A stretch of DNA of 64,000 nucleotides from Cyanobacteria bacterium OH_PDB_230 (GCA_023421795.1 JAEZSO010000002.1:372001-436000); one strand, 5' to 3'. Positions 1-8,423 are shown, numbered from the stretch's first letter. Translations and numbers: made by a program. Notes: generated from the letters alone by a model not told the origin.

Positions 1-305
1 ATAGACCCTACGTTGAAAGATGTTTTGACAACTACAGGTCCTTCCTTGGGTAATATTAATACTTTTTGGCCTGTTGAAAGCTTGTACAATTGCCCCGGTT
101 CTTTACACTCAGGTATCGGTATATAAGCAATTCTTTTGTAAGGGACAGGCGTTTTGATGCCTATTTGGGCTGCTGCGACAGGGTTTGATGAAAGAGTGGT
201 CGAATTTGTGTTTTTAACATCAGAATTCGTATCAGATTTGTTCTCTGATACTATCGGGGCACCTTTAAAAGCTATTTTGTTTAGATTAAACGGTATTATA
301 TTCAT
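1..305 (-). CDS. M16 (pitrilysin/insulinase) family peptidase, N-terminal part only
   Basis: The gene starts at an ATG at 305 and runs off the left edge, so about 101 residues are visible. After roughly 65 residues rich in Ser, Asn and Thr with no hydrophobic signal comes KLSTGQKVLILPKEG followed by PVVVKTSFNVGS. This matches the opening beta-strands of M16 zinc peptidases (pattern: L-x-N-G-hydrophobic, then P-x-V with a G-S turn). The HxxEH zinc motif would lie outside the window. The assignment therefore rests on the start of the fold only. The long polar N-terminus before the fold is unusual for the family. Confidence 0.6.
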   Translation of the reverse strand, partial: MNIIPFNLNKIAFKGAPIVSENKSDTNSDVKNTNSTTLSSNPVAAAQIGIKTPVPYKRIAYIPIPECKEPGQLYKLSTGQKVLILPKEGPVVVKTSFNVGS

Positions 306-411
306 TTGCGCAAAAATTACCTGACTTACATATTTATTAAAGGCATGAAGATGCTTTAAATTAACAATAATCAGGACTAAATTACTAAAAATTTACAAAA
401 TGAAACTAGTT

Positions 412-951
412 TTACCTGATTTCCGGTTTCAGTTTGCTGAATAATTCACAGTCAAGGAAGGCGCTGTTTATATAATAAGCTTGCCTTAAAGTCCCTTCAT
501 GTTTGAATCCAAGCCTTCTTGCGACGGCTTTGCTCCTGAAGTTGGTTTGCGTGGTTTTGATTTCTATTCTATGCAATCCCAACTCATTAAATGCAAAGTT
601 CAAAAATTTTTGGCAGCAATCTGTTATTATTCCTTTATGCTGGTAGTCTTCGTCAAGACAATATCCCAATGATGCGGATTTATTCAGTCGGTCTATGTTC
701 GTAATCCCCATTGTGCCTACTAAAACGTCATCAAGCCATATTCCAAGATCTATCGAAGGAGCTTTAAATTCATCTTGAGAAAGGGATTTTAAATATTGTT
801 TTTCGTGTTCTATTGTTCTTATGAAATTCACCCAGTTAAGCCATTTTTTGAAGTGGTCTCTATTTTTTTCAATAAAATCGAAAAGCTGCTTTGCTTCTTT
901 TACCTGTAAGTGTTTTAGAGTCAAGTTTTGTCTTACTTTAATTTTCAGCAT
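412..951 (-). CDS. GNAT N-acetyltransferase, RimJ/RimL-like
   Basis: The protein is 179 residues, normal for the RimJ/RimL/YdaF group, which acetylates N-terminal amines (for example of ribosomal proteins) using acetyl-CoA. The GNAT core is visible: a beta-4 strand GTMGITNID near residues 80-88, then LGYCLDEDYQHKGIITD (about 95-111), which holds the acetyl-CoA pyrophosphate loop in the place of the usual Q/RxxGxG/A, and the C-terminal signature NFRSKAVARRLGFKHEGTLR (about 137-156). It is a single gene between the M16 peptidase and the tRNA-Leu region. The family is clear but the substrate is not shown by the sequence. Confidence 0.82.
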   Translation of the reverse strand: MLKIKVRQNLTLKHLQVKEAKQLFDFIEKNRDHFKKWLNWVNFIRTIEHEKQYLKSLSQDEFKAPSIDLGIWLDDVLVGTMGITNIDRLNKSASLGYCLDEDYQHKGIITDCCQKFLNFAFNELGLHRIEIKTTQTNFRSKAVARRLGFKHEGTLRQAYYINSAFLDCELFSKLKPEIR

Positions 952-1055
952 TTAAAAGTCCTTACCTTTAGCTTAAATACAAATTCTTCGGAGATTTCCC
1001 TTTTATTTATATTTCCCAACTTTTACAAGGTGCTAACATTATTTGAATAAGCATT

Positions 1056-1149
1056 AGTTCTGGCGAAGCTTAGAAATGCGAAGTGAAATTCTGGCATAAA
1101 AAAAAGAACCCCGAAAGGTTCTTTTAAATGGTGCCCTGGGCCAGACTTG
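1056..1149. repeat. Direct repeat copy 1: tRNA-Leu 3' end plus terminator
   Basis: A 94-nt stretch is repeated almost exactly at 1232-1323. The only differences are one T/C change and two extra A in an A-run. Read on the minus strand it contains the last 21 nt of the tRNA-Leu (from the T-loop CAAG through the acceptor stem to CCA), then the intrinsic terminator hairpin (AAAGAACC/GGTTCTTT) and about 40 nt more. Copy 1 has no tRNA body attached: similarity stops at 1149, inside the T loop. This is the arrangement left when an element integrates at a tRNA 3' end or when such an end is tandemly duplicated. Confidence 0.85.
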
Positions 1150-1231
1150 TTTAAGGATGTAGTCGAGGCAATAGGCCGAGACGTACAATACTTTAATGCT
1201 GGTAATTGCGAAGCAAATAGCAGTAAACCGC

Positions 1232-1323
1232 AGTTCTGGCGAAGCTTAGAAATGCGAAGTGAAATTCTGGCACAAAAAAGAACCCCGAAAGGTTCTTTTA
1301 AATGGTGCCCTGGGCCAGACTTG
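1232..1323. repeat. Direct repeat copy 2: overlaps the intact tRNA-Leu 3' end
   Basis: This 92-nt partner of the repeat at 1056-1149 includes the real 3' end of tRNA-Leu (1303-1323) and its terminator (1274-1299). The 82 nt between copies (1150-1231) contain no convincing gene. The apparent reading frame across this region is a shadow of the tRNA. The stretch from 952 to 1302 otherwise shows nothing I can call a gene. Confidence 0.85.
1274..1299 (-). terminator. Intrinsic terminator after tRNA-Leu
   Basis: On the minus strand the tRNA CCA end is followed within a few bases by an AAAAGAACC / GGTTCTTTT stem with a six-base TTTCGG loop that runs into a T tract. The same hairpin is duplicated at 1098-1125 as part of the direct repeat. 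Confidence 0.8.
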
Positions 1324-1391
1324 AACTGGCACTAGGGGTAAGCCTAATCGGATTTTAAGTCCGACGCGTCTACCGGTTCCGCCACCAGGGC
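1303..1391 (-). tRNA. tRNA-Leu (anticodon TAA)
   Basis: On the minus strand a full class II tRNA of 89 nt including an encoded CCA can be folded. The acceptor stem GCCCTGG pairs with CCAGGGC, with discriminator A. The D arm has GGCGGAACCGGTAGACGC, typical of leucine tRNAs. The anticodon arm CGGACTTAAAATCCG carries TAA, there is a long variable arm (TTAGGCTTACCCCTA region), and the T arm has the GTTCAAGTC loop. TAA reads UUA, a common leucine codon in this AT-rich genome. Confidence 0.96.
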
Positions 1392-1521
1392 ATCATGTAG
1401 TTAAAATAGTAATATAAAAAATTTTTAATGTCTAGTATCTGATTAATATTTTTCTTTTTTAGAGCCTGGTTTCAGAGGTCAGATAAAATTTTTTTCAAAT
1501 TGTGATTAAAATAAAAAGTTC

Positions 1522-1551
1522 TTGTTAAAAGCACATAAGATGTGCTAAGAT
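1522..1551 (+). promoter_or_regulatory. Candidate rny promoter with operator-like inverted repeat
   Basis: TTGTTA and TAAGAT are 18 nt apart, a fair sigma-70-type pair upstream of rny. The spacer contains a perfect 6-bp inverted repeat with a 3-nt centre (GCACATaagATGTGC, 1531-1545), where a repressor could bind. The rest of the roughly 300 nt between the tRNA and rny is AT-rich with no gene seen. Confidence 0.4.
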
Positions 1552-1747
1552 ACTAGTAGATTATAAAGAAAAACAACAATTTTAGCTTATGAATATATGA
1601 ACTAAATTAAACAGTTTATTTTAAAATCAGAACTCAAATATACTTCTGTGTATATTCGAGTGTATATGTATATAGTGAAGAACGAGGTATAGGACAATCG
1701 AAAACGTAAATGTATTAAGCATCCTTTTAATTGCTATAATTTTTGCT

Positions 1748-3226
1748 TTGGTTATAGTACTCGTTGTAATTTTGCAAAAATCAAAAAAGGTGCAGGAAGA
1801 AAACAAAAAATATCTTACAGACTATAGAGATAAAGAAATCTTAATTAAAAAAGAAGCAATGATCGCAGCTAAAGAAGCACTTCATAATGAAAAAGAAAAA
1901 TTTATCGAAGAGTCTAGAGAGAGAAGACAAGATCTTACAAGATTAGAGGCTAAATTAGCCAAAAAAGAAGATGTATTAGAAGATAAAATCCAACAAGCTA
2001 CAGATAAAGAAGCAGAAATGCAAAAAAAATTAGATGAGCTTTTAGGCAAGGAAGATTATCTTGCCGATCTTGTTGCAAAACAGATAGCTGAATTGGAAAG
2101 AATTTCAGGAATGTCTTCTGAGCAGGCAAAACAGCTTCTTTTAGAACAATTAAAACAAGACCTTCAGCAGGAAGCTGCACACTTAATAAGAGAAAACGAA
2201 AACAGGATAAAAGAAACGGCTAACGAAAAAGCCAAAGAAATTCTTACAACTGTTATGCAAAGATGTTTGATTGACCAAGTCGTAGAGTCAACTGTGGCTG
2301 TGGTTAACTTGCCGTCTGACGAGATGAAGGGCCGTATTATCGGCCGTGAAGGAAGAAATATCAGGACTCTTGAAACACTTACAGGCGTTGATTTAATTAT
2401 TGATGATACTCCAGAAGCTGTTGTTTTATCAAGCTTTGATCCTGTAAGAAGAGAGATTGCTAAACTTGCTCTTGAAAAACTTATAGTTGATGGACGTATC
2501 CACCCTGTAAGAATTGAAGAAATGGTTGAAAAGGCAAGAGAAGAAATAGATCAAAAAATTAAGCAAGAAGGTGAAAATGCCGCTCTTGATATGGGTGTAA
2601 TGAACTTAAATAAAGAATTGGTTAAAACATTAGGTAGATTGTATTATAGAACAAGTTACGGACAAAATGTTTTAAAACACTCTTTGGAAGTTGGTCATAT
2701 TGCAGGAATGATAGCTGCTGAAATCGGTGCTAACGTTACTGTGGCTAAAAGAGCAGGCTTGTTGCACGATATCGGAAAAGCTGTAGACCAAACTCAAGAA
2801 GGTACGCATATTCAATTAGGTGTCGAACTTGCAAGAAAATATGGTGAAAAAGAAGAAATTATTCACGCTATTGAAGCTCACCACGACGATGTTGTCGCAA
2901 ATTCAATAGAGGCAGTTCTTGTGAAGCTAGCAGATGCTGTATCTGCAGGCAGACCGGGTTCTAGACGTGACACCCTTGAAATTTATATTAAAAGACTTCA
3001 AAAACTCGAAGAAATTGCATCCAGCTACGAAGGAATCAAGCAGTCATTCGCTGTTCAGGCAGGACGTGAAGTCAGAGTTGTTGTGCAGCCAGAGAAATTT
3101 GATGATGCAGGCAGCAGCAAACTGGCAAGAGACATTGTCAAAAGAATCGAAGATGAACTTGATTATCCGGGACAAATAAGAGTTACGGTAGTTAGAGAAA
3201 TCAGAACTACAGAAGTTGCAAAATAG
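1748..3226 (+). CDS. rny: Ribonuclease Y (membrane-anchored endoribonuclease)
   Basis: RNase Y starts mRNA decay by endonucleolytic cleavage at the inner membrane. The order of domains is a hydrophobic N-terminus, a long charged coiled coil (residues about 15-190), a KH RNA-binding domain with IIGREGRNIR (about 197-206), and an HD domain with HSLEVGH (about 311) and LLHDIGKA (about 338-345) carrying the metal-binding His-Asp. Length is slightly short for the family (about 510-520). The only conventional start in frame is the TTG at 1748, which cuts the membrane segment in half and has no ribosome binding site. The frame stays open back to a TGA at 1676. The upstream codons read ENVNVLSILLIAIIFA, an obvious transmembrane start, with a GAGGT placed 8 nt before an ATC at 1697. 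The true start is probably that non-standard ATC. ymdB follows, as in many bacteria. Confidence 0.93.
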   Translation: MVIVLVVILQKSKKVQEENKKYLTDYRDKEILIKKEAMIAAKEALHNEKEKFIEESRERRQDLTRLEAKLAKKEDVLEDKIQQATDKEAEMQKKLDELLGKEDYLADLVAKQIAELERISGMSSEQAKQLLLEQLKQDLQQEAAHLIRENENRIKETANEKAKEILTTVMQRCLIDQVVESTVAVVNLPSDEMKGRIIGREGRNIRTLETLTGVDLIIDDTPEAVVLSSFDPVRREIAKLALEKLIVDGRIHPVRIEEMVEKAREEIDQKIKQEGENAALDMGVMNLNKELVKTLGRLYYRTSYGQNVLKHSLEVGHIAGMIAAEIGANVTVAKRAGLLHDIGKAVDQTQEGTHIQLGVELARKYGEKEEIIHAIEAHHDDVVANSIEAVLVKLADAVSAGRPGSRRDTLEIYIKRLQKLEEIASSYEGIKQSFAVQAGREVRVVVQPEKFDDAGSSKLARDIVKRIEDELDYPGQIRVTVVREIRTTEVAK

Positions 3227-3234
3227 TTTCAGCA

Positions 3235-3254
3235 AAGTCCCTTTATAGGGACTT
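3235..3254 (+). terminator. Hairpin between rny and ymdB
   Basis: A 7-bp perfect stem AAGTCCC / GGGACTT with a six-base loop lies just after the rny stop. It is followed by only a broken T stretch, so it may be a weak terminator or an RNA-stability hairpin rather than a full stop. Confidence 0.4.
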
Positions 3255-3312
3255 GCTTGACTTTTAGCCTAGATGGTTAGAAAAACCTTTAAAAACAAAT
3301 AGATAAATAAAA

Positions 3313-4140
3313 ATGTCAAACGCCATAAAAATACTTTTTTTAGGAGATATAGTAGGCAAGCCTGGGAGGCAGGTTGTCAAAGATTATCTTGCAAATTTAT
3401 CCGAGGAGGAAAAATTTGATTTCGTAATCGCCAATGCAGAAAACGCATCCCACGGTTTTGGTCTGACCGAAAAGAACCATAATGAACTTGTTTCTTATGG
3501 AATAAATTGTCTCACTTCAGGCAACCATATCTGGGATAAAAGGGAAATCTTTAGATACATCAATGAATCAGAAGTTCTTATAAGGCCGTTGAACTATCCT
3601 GAGGGCACACCCGGAGCCGGGGTTAAGGTTTTTGAGTTTGAAAACTACAAAATAGCTGTATTAAACGTTTTGGGCAGGACATTTATGAATCCTGTAGAGT
3701 CTCCTTGGGAGATTATAAAAAAAGAAGTAGAAAAAATTAAGGAAGTTACGCCGCTTATATTGGTGGATTTCCATGCTGAAGCCACTGCAGAAAAGATTTG
3801 TTTCGGCAAGTTCTGTTCAGAGCTTGGAGTAAGCGCTGTTATCGGAACTCATACACATATTCAAACTGCAGATGAAAAAATTATAAATGGCAAAACGGCA
3901 TACATAACAGATGCAGGCTTTTGCGGCGCTGCAGAAGGTGTCATAGGAATGGATTATGATACTTCATTAAGAAGGCTGGTTACTTCATTGCCGGAAAGGT
4001 TTGAGGTTGCTTCTTCTCAAGAGATTCAGCTAAACGGAGTGATAATGTCCGTTGATTTTAAAACAGGCTGTGCTCTTAATATTTCAAGAATTAATTATGT
4101 AAAAAGTATTGATGAGGTAATGATGATGACGAAAGGATAA
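3313..4140 (+). CDS. ymdB: YmdB-family metallophosphoesterase (2',3'-cyclic-nucleotide phosphodiesterase)
   Basis: The protein is 275 residues, close to the usual ~265 of the YmdB/TIGR00282 family of dinuclear-metal phosphodiesterases. Metal-binding motifs are in order: GDIVGKPGR (about 11-19), NAENASHGFG (about 41-50), SGNHIWD (about 70-76), VDFHAEATAEK (about 152-162) and GTHTHIQTAD (about 178-187). In Bacillus YmdB acts on cyclic nucleotides and influences motility and biofilm. The gene sits 86 nt after rny, the common neighbour of this family, and 4 nt before the PHP gene, so ymdB, the PHP gene and the pilin-like gene look co-transcribed. Confidence 0.93.
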   Translation: MSNAIKILFLGDIVGKPGRQVVKDYLANLSEEEKFDFVIANAENASHGFGLTEKNHNELVSYGINCLTSGNHIWDKREIFRYINESEVLIRPLNYPEGTPGAGVKVFEFENYKIAVLNVLGRTFMNPVESPWEIIKKEVEKIKEVTPLILVDFHAEATAEKICFGKFCSELGVSAVIGTHTHIQTADEKIINGKTAYITDAGFCGAAEGVIGMDYDTSLRRLVTSLPERFEVASSQEIQLNGVIMSVDFKTGCALNISRINYVKSIDEVMMMTKG

Positions 4141-4144
4141 GGAA

Positions 4145-5008
4145 GTGAAAATCGACTTACATGTTCACACCACCTACTCGGATGGCGTGTTTTCTCCCGA
4201 GAAAATTGTCGACACTGCGTTGGGTGTGGGGTTGGATGCAATTGCTATAACTGATCACGATAACGTATTGTCGTATCAGATAGCGGTTGATTACGCTAAC
4301 AGTATAATTCCAAAAGATTCAAACAAGCCGCTGGAGATTCTTCCCGGGGTTGAAATTAACACGATGTACAAAGGCTACGAGATTCATATCTTAGGGTATT
4401 TTATGGATATTGAGGACAGCGATTTTCAAAAATTGATAAAAACCCAGCAGAACGCCCGTATTAAACAGACAAAGGAAATAATTACCCTTTTAAATAAAAA
4501 AGCCGGTATAAAAATTAATTTTGAAGATATCAAAAATCTGGTCGCAGACGGAGGCAGCATTGGACGTCCGCATATTGCAAAAGCAATAACTATGGCGGGC
4601 GGCACGATGAGCGTTGTGGAAGCTTACAATAAATATATAAACGATGCATCAAACGTTTATGTGCAAAGAAAGACGGTTTCTCCGCATGATGCTGTTGAAA
4701 TTATTTACGATGCAGGCGGAATCCCCGTTTTTGCCCATCCTTTTGATGTTGATATAGCAGAGTCTTTGACGAAAGAGCTTATGAGCTTTGGTTTAAGGGG
4801 GATTGAGGCTTATCATAGAAAACATTCTCCTGCGATGGTAGAATATTATTCAAGTATTGCTGAAAGGCTTGGATTAATAATCACAGGCGGTTCAGACTTC
4901 CATGCTCCAAATCCGAATAACGGTCATATAATAATGGGTAAGAACTTTGTTCCGGATTGGATTTATGAAGAACTTATAAACGAAAAGAAACGATTGGATA
5001 TGGCATAA
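4145..5008 (+). CDS. PHP-domain phosphoesterase (TrpH/YciV-like)
   Basis: The 287-residue protein has the PHP fold of the TrpH/YciV group, which includes 3',5'-nucleoside bisphosphate phosphatases and 5'-3' exoribonuclease (RNase AM) activity. Metal ligands are visible in DLHVHTTYSDG (3-13), ITDHDN (about 35-40), the conserved PGVEIN (about 66-71), FAHPFD (about 194-199) and GGSDFHAP (about 251-258). The GTG start is preceded by AAAGGA with 7 nt spacing. It lies between ymdB and a pilin-like gene, overlapping the latter by one base (TAATG). With rny and ymdB it forms a nucleotide and RNA turnover group. Confidence 0.88.
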   Translation: MKIDLHVHTTYSDGVFSPEKIVDTALGVGLDAIAITDHDNVLSYQIAVDYANSIIPKDSNKPLEILPGVEINTMYKGYEIHILGYFMDIEDSDFQKLIKTQQNARIKQTKEIITLLNKKAGIKINFEDIKNLVADGGSIGRPHIAKAITMAGGTMSVVEAYNKYINDASNVYVQRKTVSPHDAVEIIYDAGGIPVFAHPFDVDIAESLTKELMSFGLRGIEAYHRKHSPAMVEYYSSIAERLGLIITGGSDFHAPNPNNGHIIMGKNFVPDWIYEELINEKKRLDMA

Positions 5009-5643
5009 TGGCAAGAAGGGCTTTTAGTTTAGTAGAAATAGCTATAGTACTTTTCATAATAGTTTTTGTGGCATCAGTTTTTGTTCCTCTTAATATTTTG
5101 AATGTTTCACAGGCTGAAAGAGTCGCAAAATGGAAAAATGTTTTTGAAGAGTCTAAATATTCTTTTGAAGTCTTAAAAGCGCATGATCAGGGTCTAATGA
5201 AAGATTTACAGAGCTATAAGTTATCTGACTCAGAGGCTTTTGATAAAATAAAACCATATCTTAATATCGATAAAGCTCAATCCACAGAAGAAACATATAA
5301 AAATTACCAATATAAGTTTTTAAACGGCCGCAGGGTAAATTCAAAATCTATGTTTTATGTAAAAGATTTTGCTACTTTGGAAAGTGGGGTTATAATAGGT
5401 TTTAAGTTAAACCGCATGAGACACACTTATAGAAATACCCCAGTAGCAATGATGCTTTTTGATATAAACGGATTAGATAAACCAAATAAAATCGGCAAAG
5501 ACATATTCGGCATTAATATATATGAAGAAGGTATAAAAGCTTTTGGTGATGGGCATTCATGTCCATTTCTTAAAGCCAATTGCTCGCCTGTTGGGGCGGG
5601 GACTTTTTGCTCTAAGTATTATTTAATAGGAGGTAATTTTTAA
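5008..5643 (+). CDS. Type IV pilin-like protein with prepilin N-terminus
   Basis: This 211-residue protein begins MARRAFSLVEIAIVLFIIVF: a short basic leader, then A|FSLVE with the essential Glu at +5 of the mature form and a hydrophobic helix. That is the type IV pilin or type II pseudopilin signature, although Ala replaces the usual Gly before the cleavage site. The rest matches no pilin class I know. Three cysteines cluster near the C-terminus, in HSCPF, ANCSP and TFCSK. Translation is coupled to the PHP gene by a TAATG overlap. No assembly genes or prepilin peptidase are nearby, so its machine must be encoded elsewhere. Confidence 0.72.
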   Translation: MARRAFSLVEIAIVLFIIVFVASVFVPLNILNVSQAERVAKWKNVFEESKYSFEVLKAHDQGLMKDLQSYKLSDSEAFDKIKPYLNIDKAQSTEETYKNYQYKFLNGRRVNSKSMFYVKDFATLESGVIIGFKLNRMRHTYRNTPVAMMLFDINGLDKPNKIGKDIFGINIYEEGIKAFGDGHSCPFLKANCSPVGAGTFCSKYYLIGGNF

Positions 5644-5730
5644 TAGTTGGAGTTGTAGCATTTTTGTGCTAACTTTTAGATAGGTCTTTTAACTTATTAT
5701 TTTAATATAGAACAATTAAGGAGAACAAAC

Positions 5731-8397
5731 ATGACACAAAAGAGAGTATGGCTATTCCACGAAGGAGATTCTTCGATGAAAAACCTTCTTGGGGGAAAAG
5801 GTGCGAACCTTGCTGAGATGACAAATGCAGGTCTACCAGTGCCTCCGGGGTTAACAATTACTACAGAAACTTGTATGGAATACATCAATAACGGTAATGC
5901 AATGCCTGCCGGATTAATGGATGATGTAAGAAAAGCTTTATCTTATGTTGAAGAAAAAACAGAAAAAGCTTTTGGTGATGCAGCTAATCCTTTATTAGTT
6001 TCAGTTCGTTCAGGTGCTAGACTTTCTATGCCTGGTATGATGGAAACAATCTTAAACTTAGGTTTAAACGATGAAACTCTTCAAGGTCTTATCAATTTAA
6101 CAAATAATGAAAGATTCGCATATGACAGCTACAGAAGATTCTTGACAATGTTCGGTTCTGTTGCATGGGAAATGGAAAGAGAAAAATTCGAGCACATTCT
6201 TGATCAAGTTAAAGAAAGAGAAGGCGTTAAATTGGATACAGAAGTTTCTGTTGAAGGTTTAAAATCTTTAATTCCTTTATATAAAGAATTAATTAAAAAC
6301 GAAACAGGAAAAGAATTCCCACAAGATCCATACGAGCAATTGCAAGCAGCGATTGAAGCAGTATTCAGATCTTGGAACATTCCTCGTGCGGTTGCTTACA
6401 GAAACCACTACAAAATTGACCATAACTACGGTACAGCAGTTAACGTTCAAACAATGGTATTCGGTAACATGGGTGACGATTCAGCTACAGGCGTATCTTT
6501 TACAAGAAACCCATCTACCGGTGAAAACGTATTCTACGGCGAATATTTAACAAACGCACAAGGTGAAGACGTTGTTGCAGGTATCAGAACTCCAAAACAA
6601 ATCGCTGAACTTGAAACTGAAATGCCAGAACAATACAAGCAATATGTTGATATCGCTAAAAAACTTGAAACTCACTACAAAGACGTTCAAGATATGGAAT
6701 TTACTATTGAAAAAGGTAAATTATACATTCTTCAAACAAGAAACGGTAAAAGAACAGCTGCAGCTGCAGTTAGAATTGCTGTTGAAATGGCTGAAGAAGG
6801 AATCATTACAAAAGAAAGAGCAATTGAACTTGTTGATCCAAATCAATTGTATCAATTATTATTACCAAGCTTTGACCCTGCTGCAGAAAAAGCTGCAACT
6901 AAAATTGCAAAAGGCTTAGCTGCATCTCCTGGTGCTGCTGTTGGTAAAGTTGTATTTAATACAGAAGAAGCTGCAGAACGTGGAAACGCCGGCGAAAAAG
7001 TTATCTTGGTCAGAATCGAAACTTGTCCGGATGACATTCACGGTATGATCGCTGCTCAAGGTGTATTAACGCTTAGAGGCGGTATGACTTCTCACGCTGC
7101 TGTAGTAGCAAAAGGTATGGGTAAACCATGTGTAGCTGGTTGCGAAGATCTTAAAATAGATCTTAAAAATGAAACTTTAACAGCTGCAGACGGTACTGTT
7201 TACAAAAAAGATGATGTAATTTCTTTAAACGGCGGTACTGGTGAAGTTATGGCTGGCGCTGTAGCTACAGTTCCTCCAACGATGAATGAATCATTTGAAA
7301 AATTATTCAATTGGGTTGATGAAGTAAAACAGCTTGTTGTAAGAGCTAACGCTGATACTCCGGCTGACGTCGCTAAAGCTTTAGAACTAGGCGCTAAAGG
7401 TGTTGGTTTATGCCGTACAGAGCATATGTTTATGGATCCAGACAGATTACCATGGGTTCAAAAAATGATTATTGCTGACACAACAGAAGCAAGAAAAGAA
7501 GCGTTGGCACAATTACTTCCAATGCAATATAACGATTTCTATCAAATGTTCAAAGCATTAGGTGAATTACCAATGACAATCAGATTGTTAGACCCACCAC
7601 TTCACGAATTCTTACCTTCTAAAGAAGAGTTAATCGCTACAGTGGCAACTAAAAAAGCGTTAAACCAAGATTATCACGCTGATGAAGAAATGCTTCACAT
7701 AGTTGAAAACTTATCTGAATCTAACCCAATGATGGGCTTGAGAGGATGCCGTTTAGGTTTAACTTATCCTGAAATCAACGAAATGCAAGTAAGAGCTATC
7801 TTTGAAGCTGCTTGTGATCTTAAAAAAGAAGGTTTGGATGTAAAACCTGAAATCATGATCCCTCTTGTAGGCCACGTAAACGAGCTTAAAGAAGCTAGAA
7901 ACGTACTCGAAAGAGTTGCTAAAGAAGTTATGGCTGAAAAAGGCGTTGATGTTGATTATCAATTCGGTACTATGATTGAGATTCCTAGAGCCGCATTAAC
8001 AGCTGACCAAATCGCTGAATATGCTGAGTTCTTCTCATTCGGTACAAACGACTTGACTCAAATGACATTCGGTTACTCAAGAGACGATGCTGAAGGTAAA
8101 TTCTTATCAAGATATGTTGATCAAAAAATCCTTCCTTCAAATCCATTTGAAACATTGGATCAAGAAGGCGTTGGTCAATTGATGGAAATAGCTTTAGAAA
8201 AAGCTCTAAAAGTAAGACCAAATCTAAAACGCGGTATTTGCGGCGAGCACGGTGGAGATCCAGAGTCAGTTAAATTCTGTCACAGAATTGGCTTGAACTA
8301 TGTTTCTTGTTCACCATTCAGAGTTCCTCAAGCTAGATTGGCAGCTGCTCAAGCTGTAATCGAAGCAAAAGGCAACAAAGTGCTTTGCACACACTAA
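5731..8397 (+). CDS. ppdK: Pyruvate, phosphate dikinase
   Basis: PPDK interconverts pyruvate + ATP + phosphate and PEP + AMP + pyrophosphate, a hallmark of pyrophosphate-saving anaerobic glycolysis. At 888 residues it is full length. The ATP-grasp domain opens with GGKGANLAEMTNAGLPVPPG (about 22-41). The phospho-His domain has GGMTSHAAVVAKGMGKPC (about 450-467) and the C-terminal PEP/pyruvate barrel ends with the catalytic-Cys motif GICGEHGGDPES (about 833-844). It has a strong ribosome binding site (AAGGAG, 8 nt before ATG) and its own terminator. Codons lean to forms such as TTC, AAC and GGT more than in neighbours, as in fusA, suggesting high expression. Confidence 0.98.
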   Translation: MTQKRVWLFHEGDSSMKNLLGGKGANLAEMTNAGLPVPPGLTITTETCMEYINNGNAMPAGLMDDVRKALSYVEEKTEKAFGDAANPLLVSVRSGARLSMPGMMETILNLGLNDETLQGLINLTNNERFAYDSYRRFLTMFGSVAWEMEREKFEHILDQVKEREGVKLDTEVSVEGLKSLIPLYKELIKNETGKEFPQDPYEQLQAAIEAVFRSWNIPRAVAYRNHYKIDHNYGTAVNVQTMVFGNMGDDSATGVSFTRNPSTGENVFYGEYLTNAQGEDVVAGIRTPKQIAELETEMPEQYKQYVDIAKKLETHYKDVQDMEFTIEKGKLYILQTRNGKRTAAAAVRIAVEMAEEGIITKERAIELVDPNQLYQLLLPSFDPAAEKAATKIAKGLAASPGAAVGKVVFNTEEAAERGNAGEKVILVRIETCPDDIHGMIAAQGVLTLRGGMTSHAAVVAKGMGKPCVAGCEDLKIDLKNETLTAADGTVYKKDDVISLNGGTGEVMAGAVATVPPTMNESFEKLFNWVDEVKQLVVRANADTPADVAKALELGAKGVGLCRTEHMFMDPDRLPWVQKMIIADTTEARKEALAQLLPMQYNDFYQMFKALGELPMTIRLLDPPLHEFLPSKEELIATVATKKALNQDYHADEEMLHIVENLSESNPMMGLRGCRLGLTYPEINEMQVRAIFEAACDLKKEGLDVKPEIMIPLVGHVNELKEARNVLERVAKEVMAEKGVDVDYQFGTMIEIPRAALTADQIAEYAEFFSFGTNDLTQMTFGYSRDDAEGKFLSRYVDQKILPSNPFETLDQEGVGQLMEIALEKALKVRPNLKRGICGEHGGDPESVKFCHRIGLNYVSCSPFRVPQARLAAAQAVIEAKGNKVLCTH

Positions 8398-8423
8398 TAA
8401 ATTTATTGTTTAACAATAATTTT

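Noticed and set aside
1147..1335. Open frame of 62 codons over the tRNA-Leu region
   Set aside because: It reads through the duplicated tRNA 3' end; the translated tail is the typical shadow of a tRNA gene.
6353..6919. Overlapping frames inside ppdK
   Set aside because: They are +1/+2 frame shadows created by the strong codon bias of ppdK; the composition is not protein-like (runs of L, Q, T, K).
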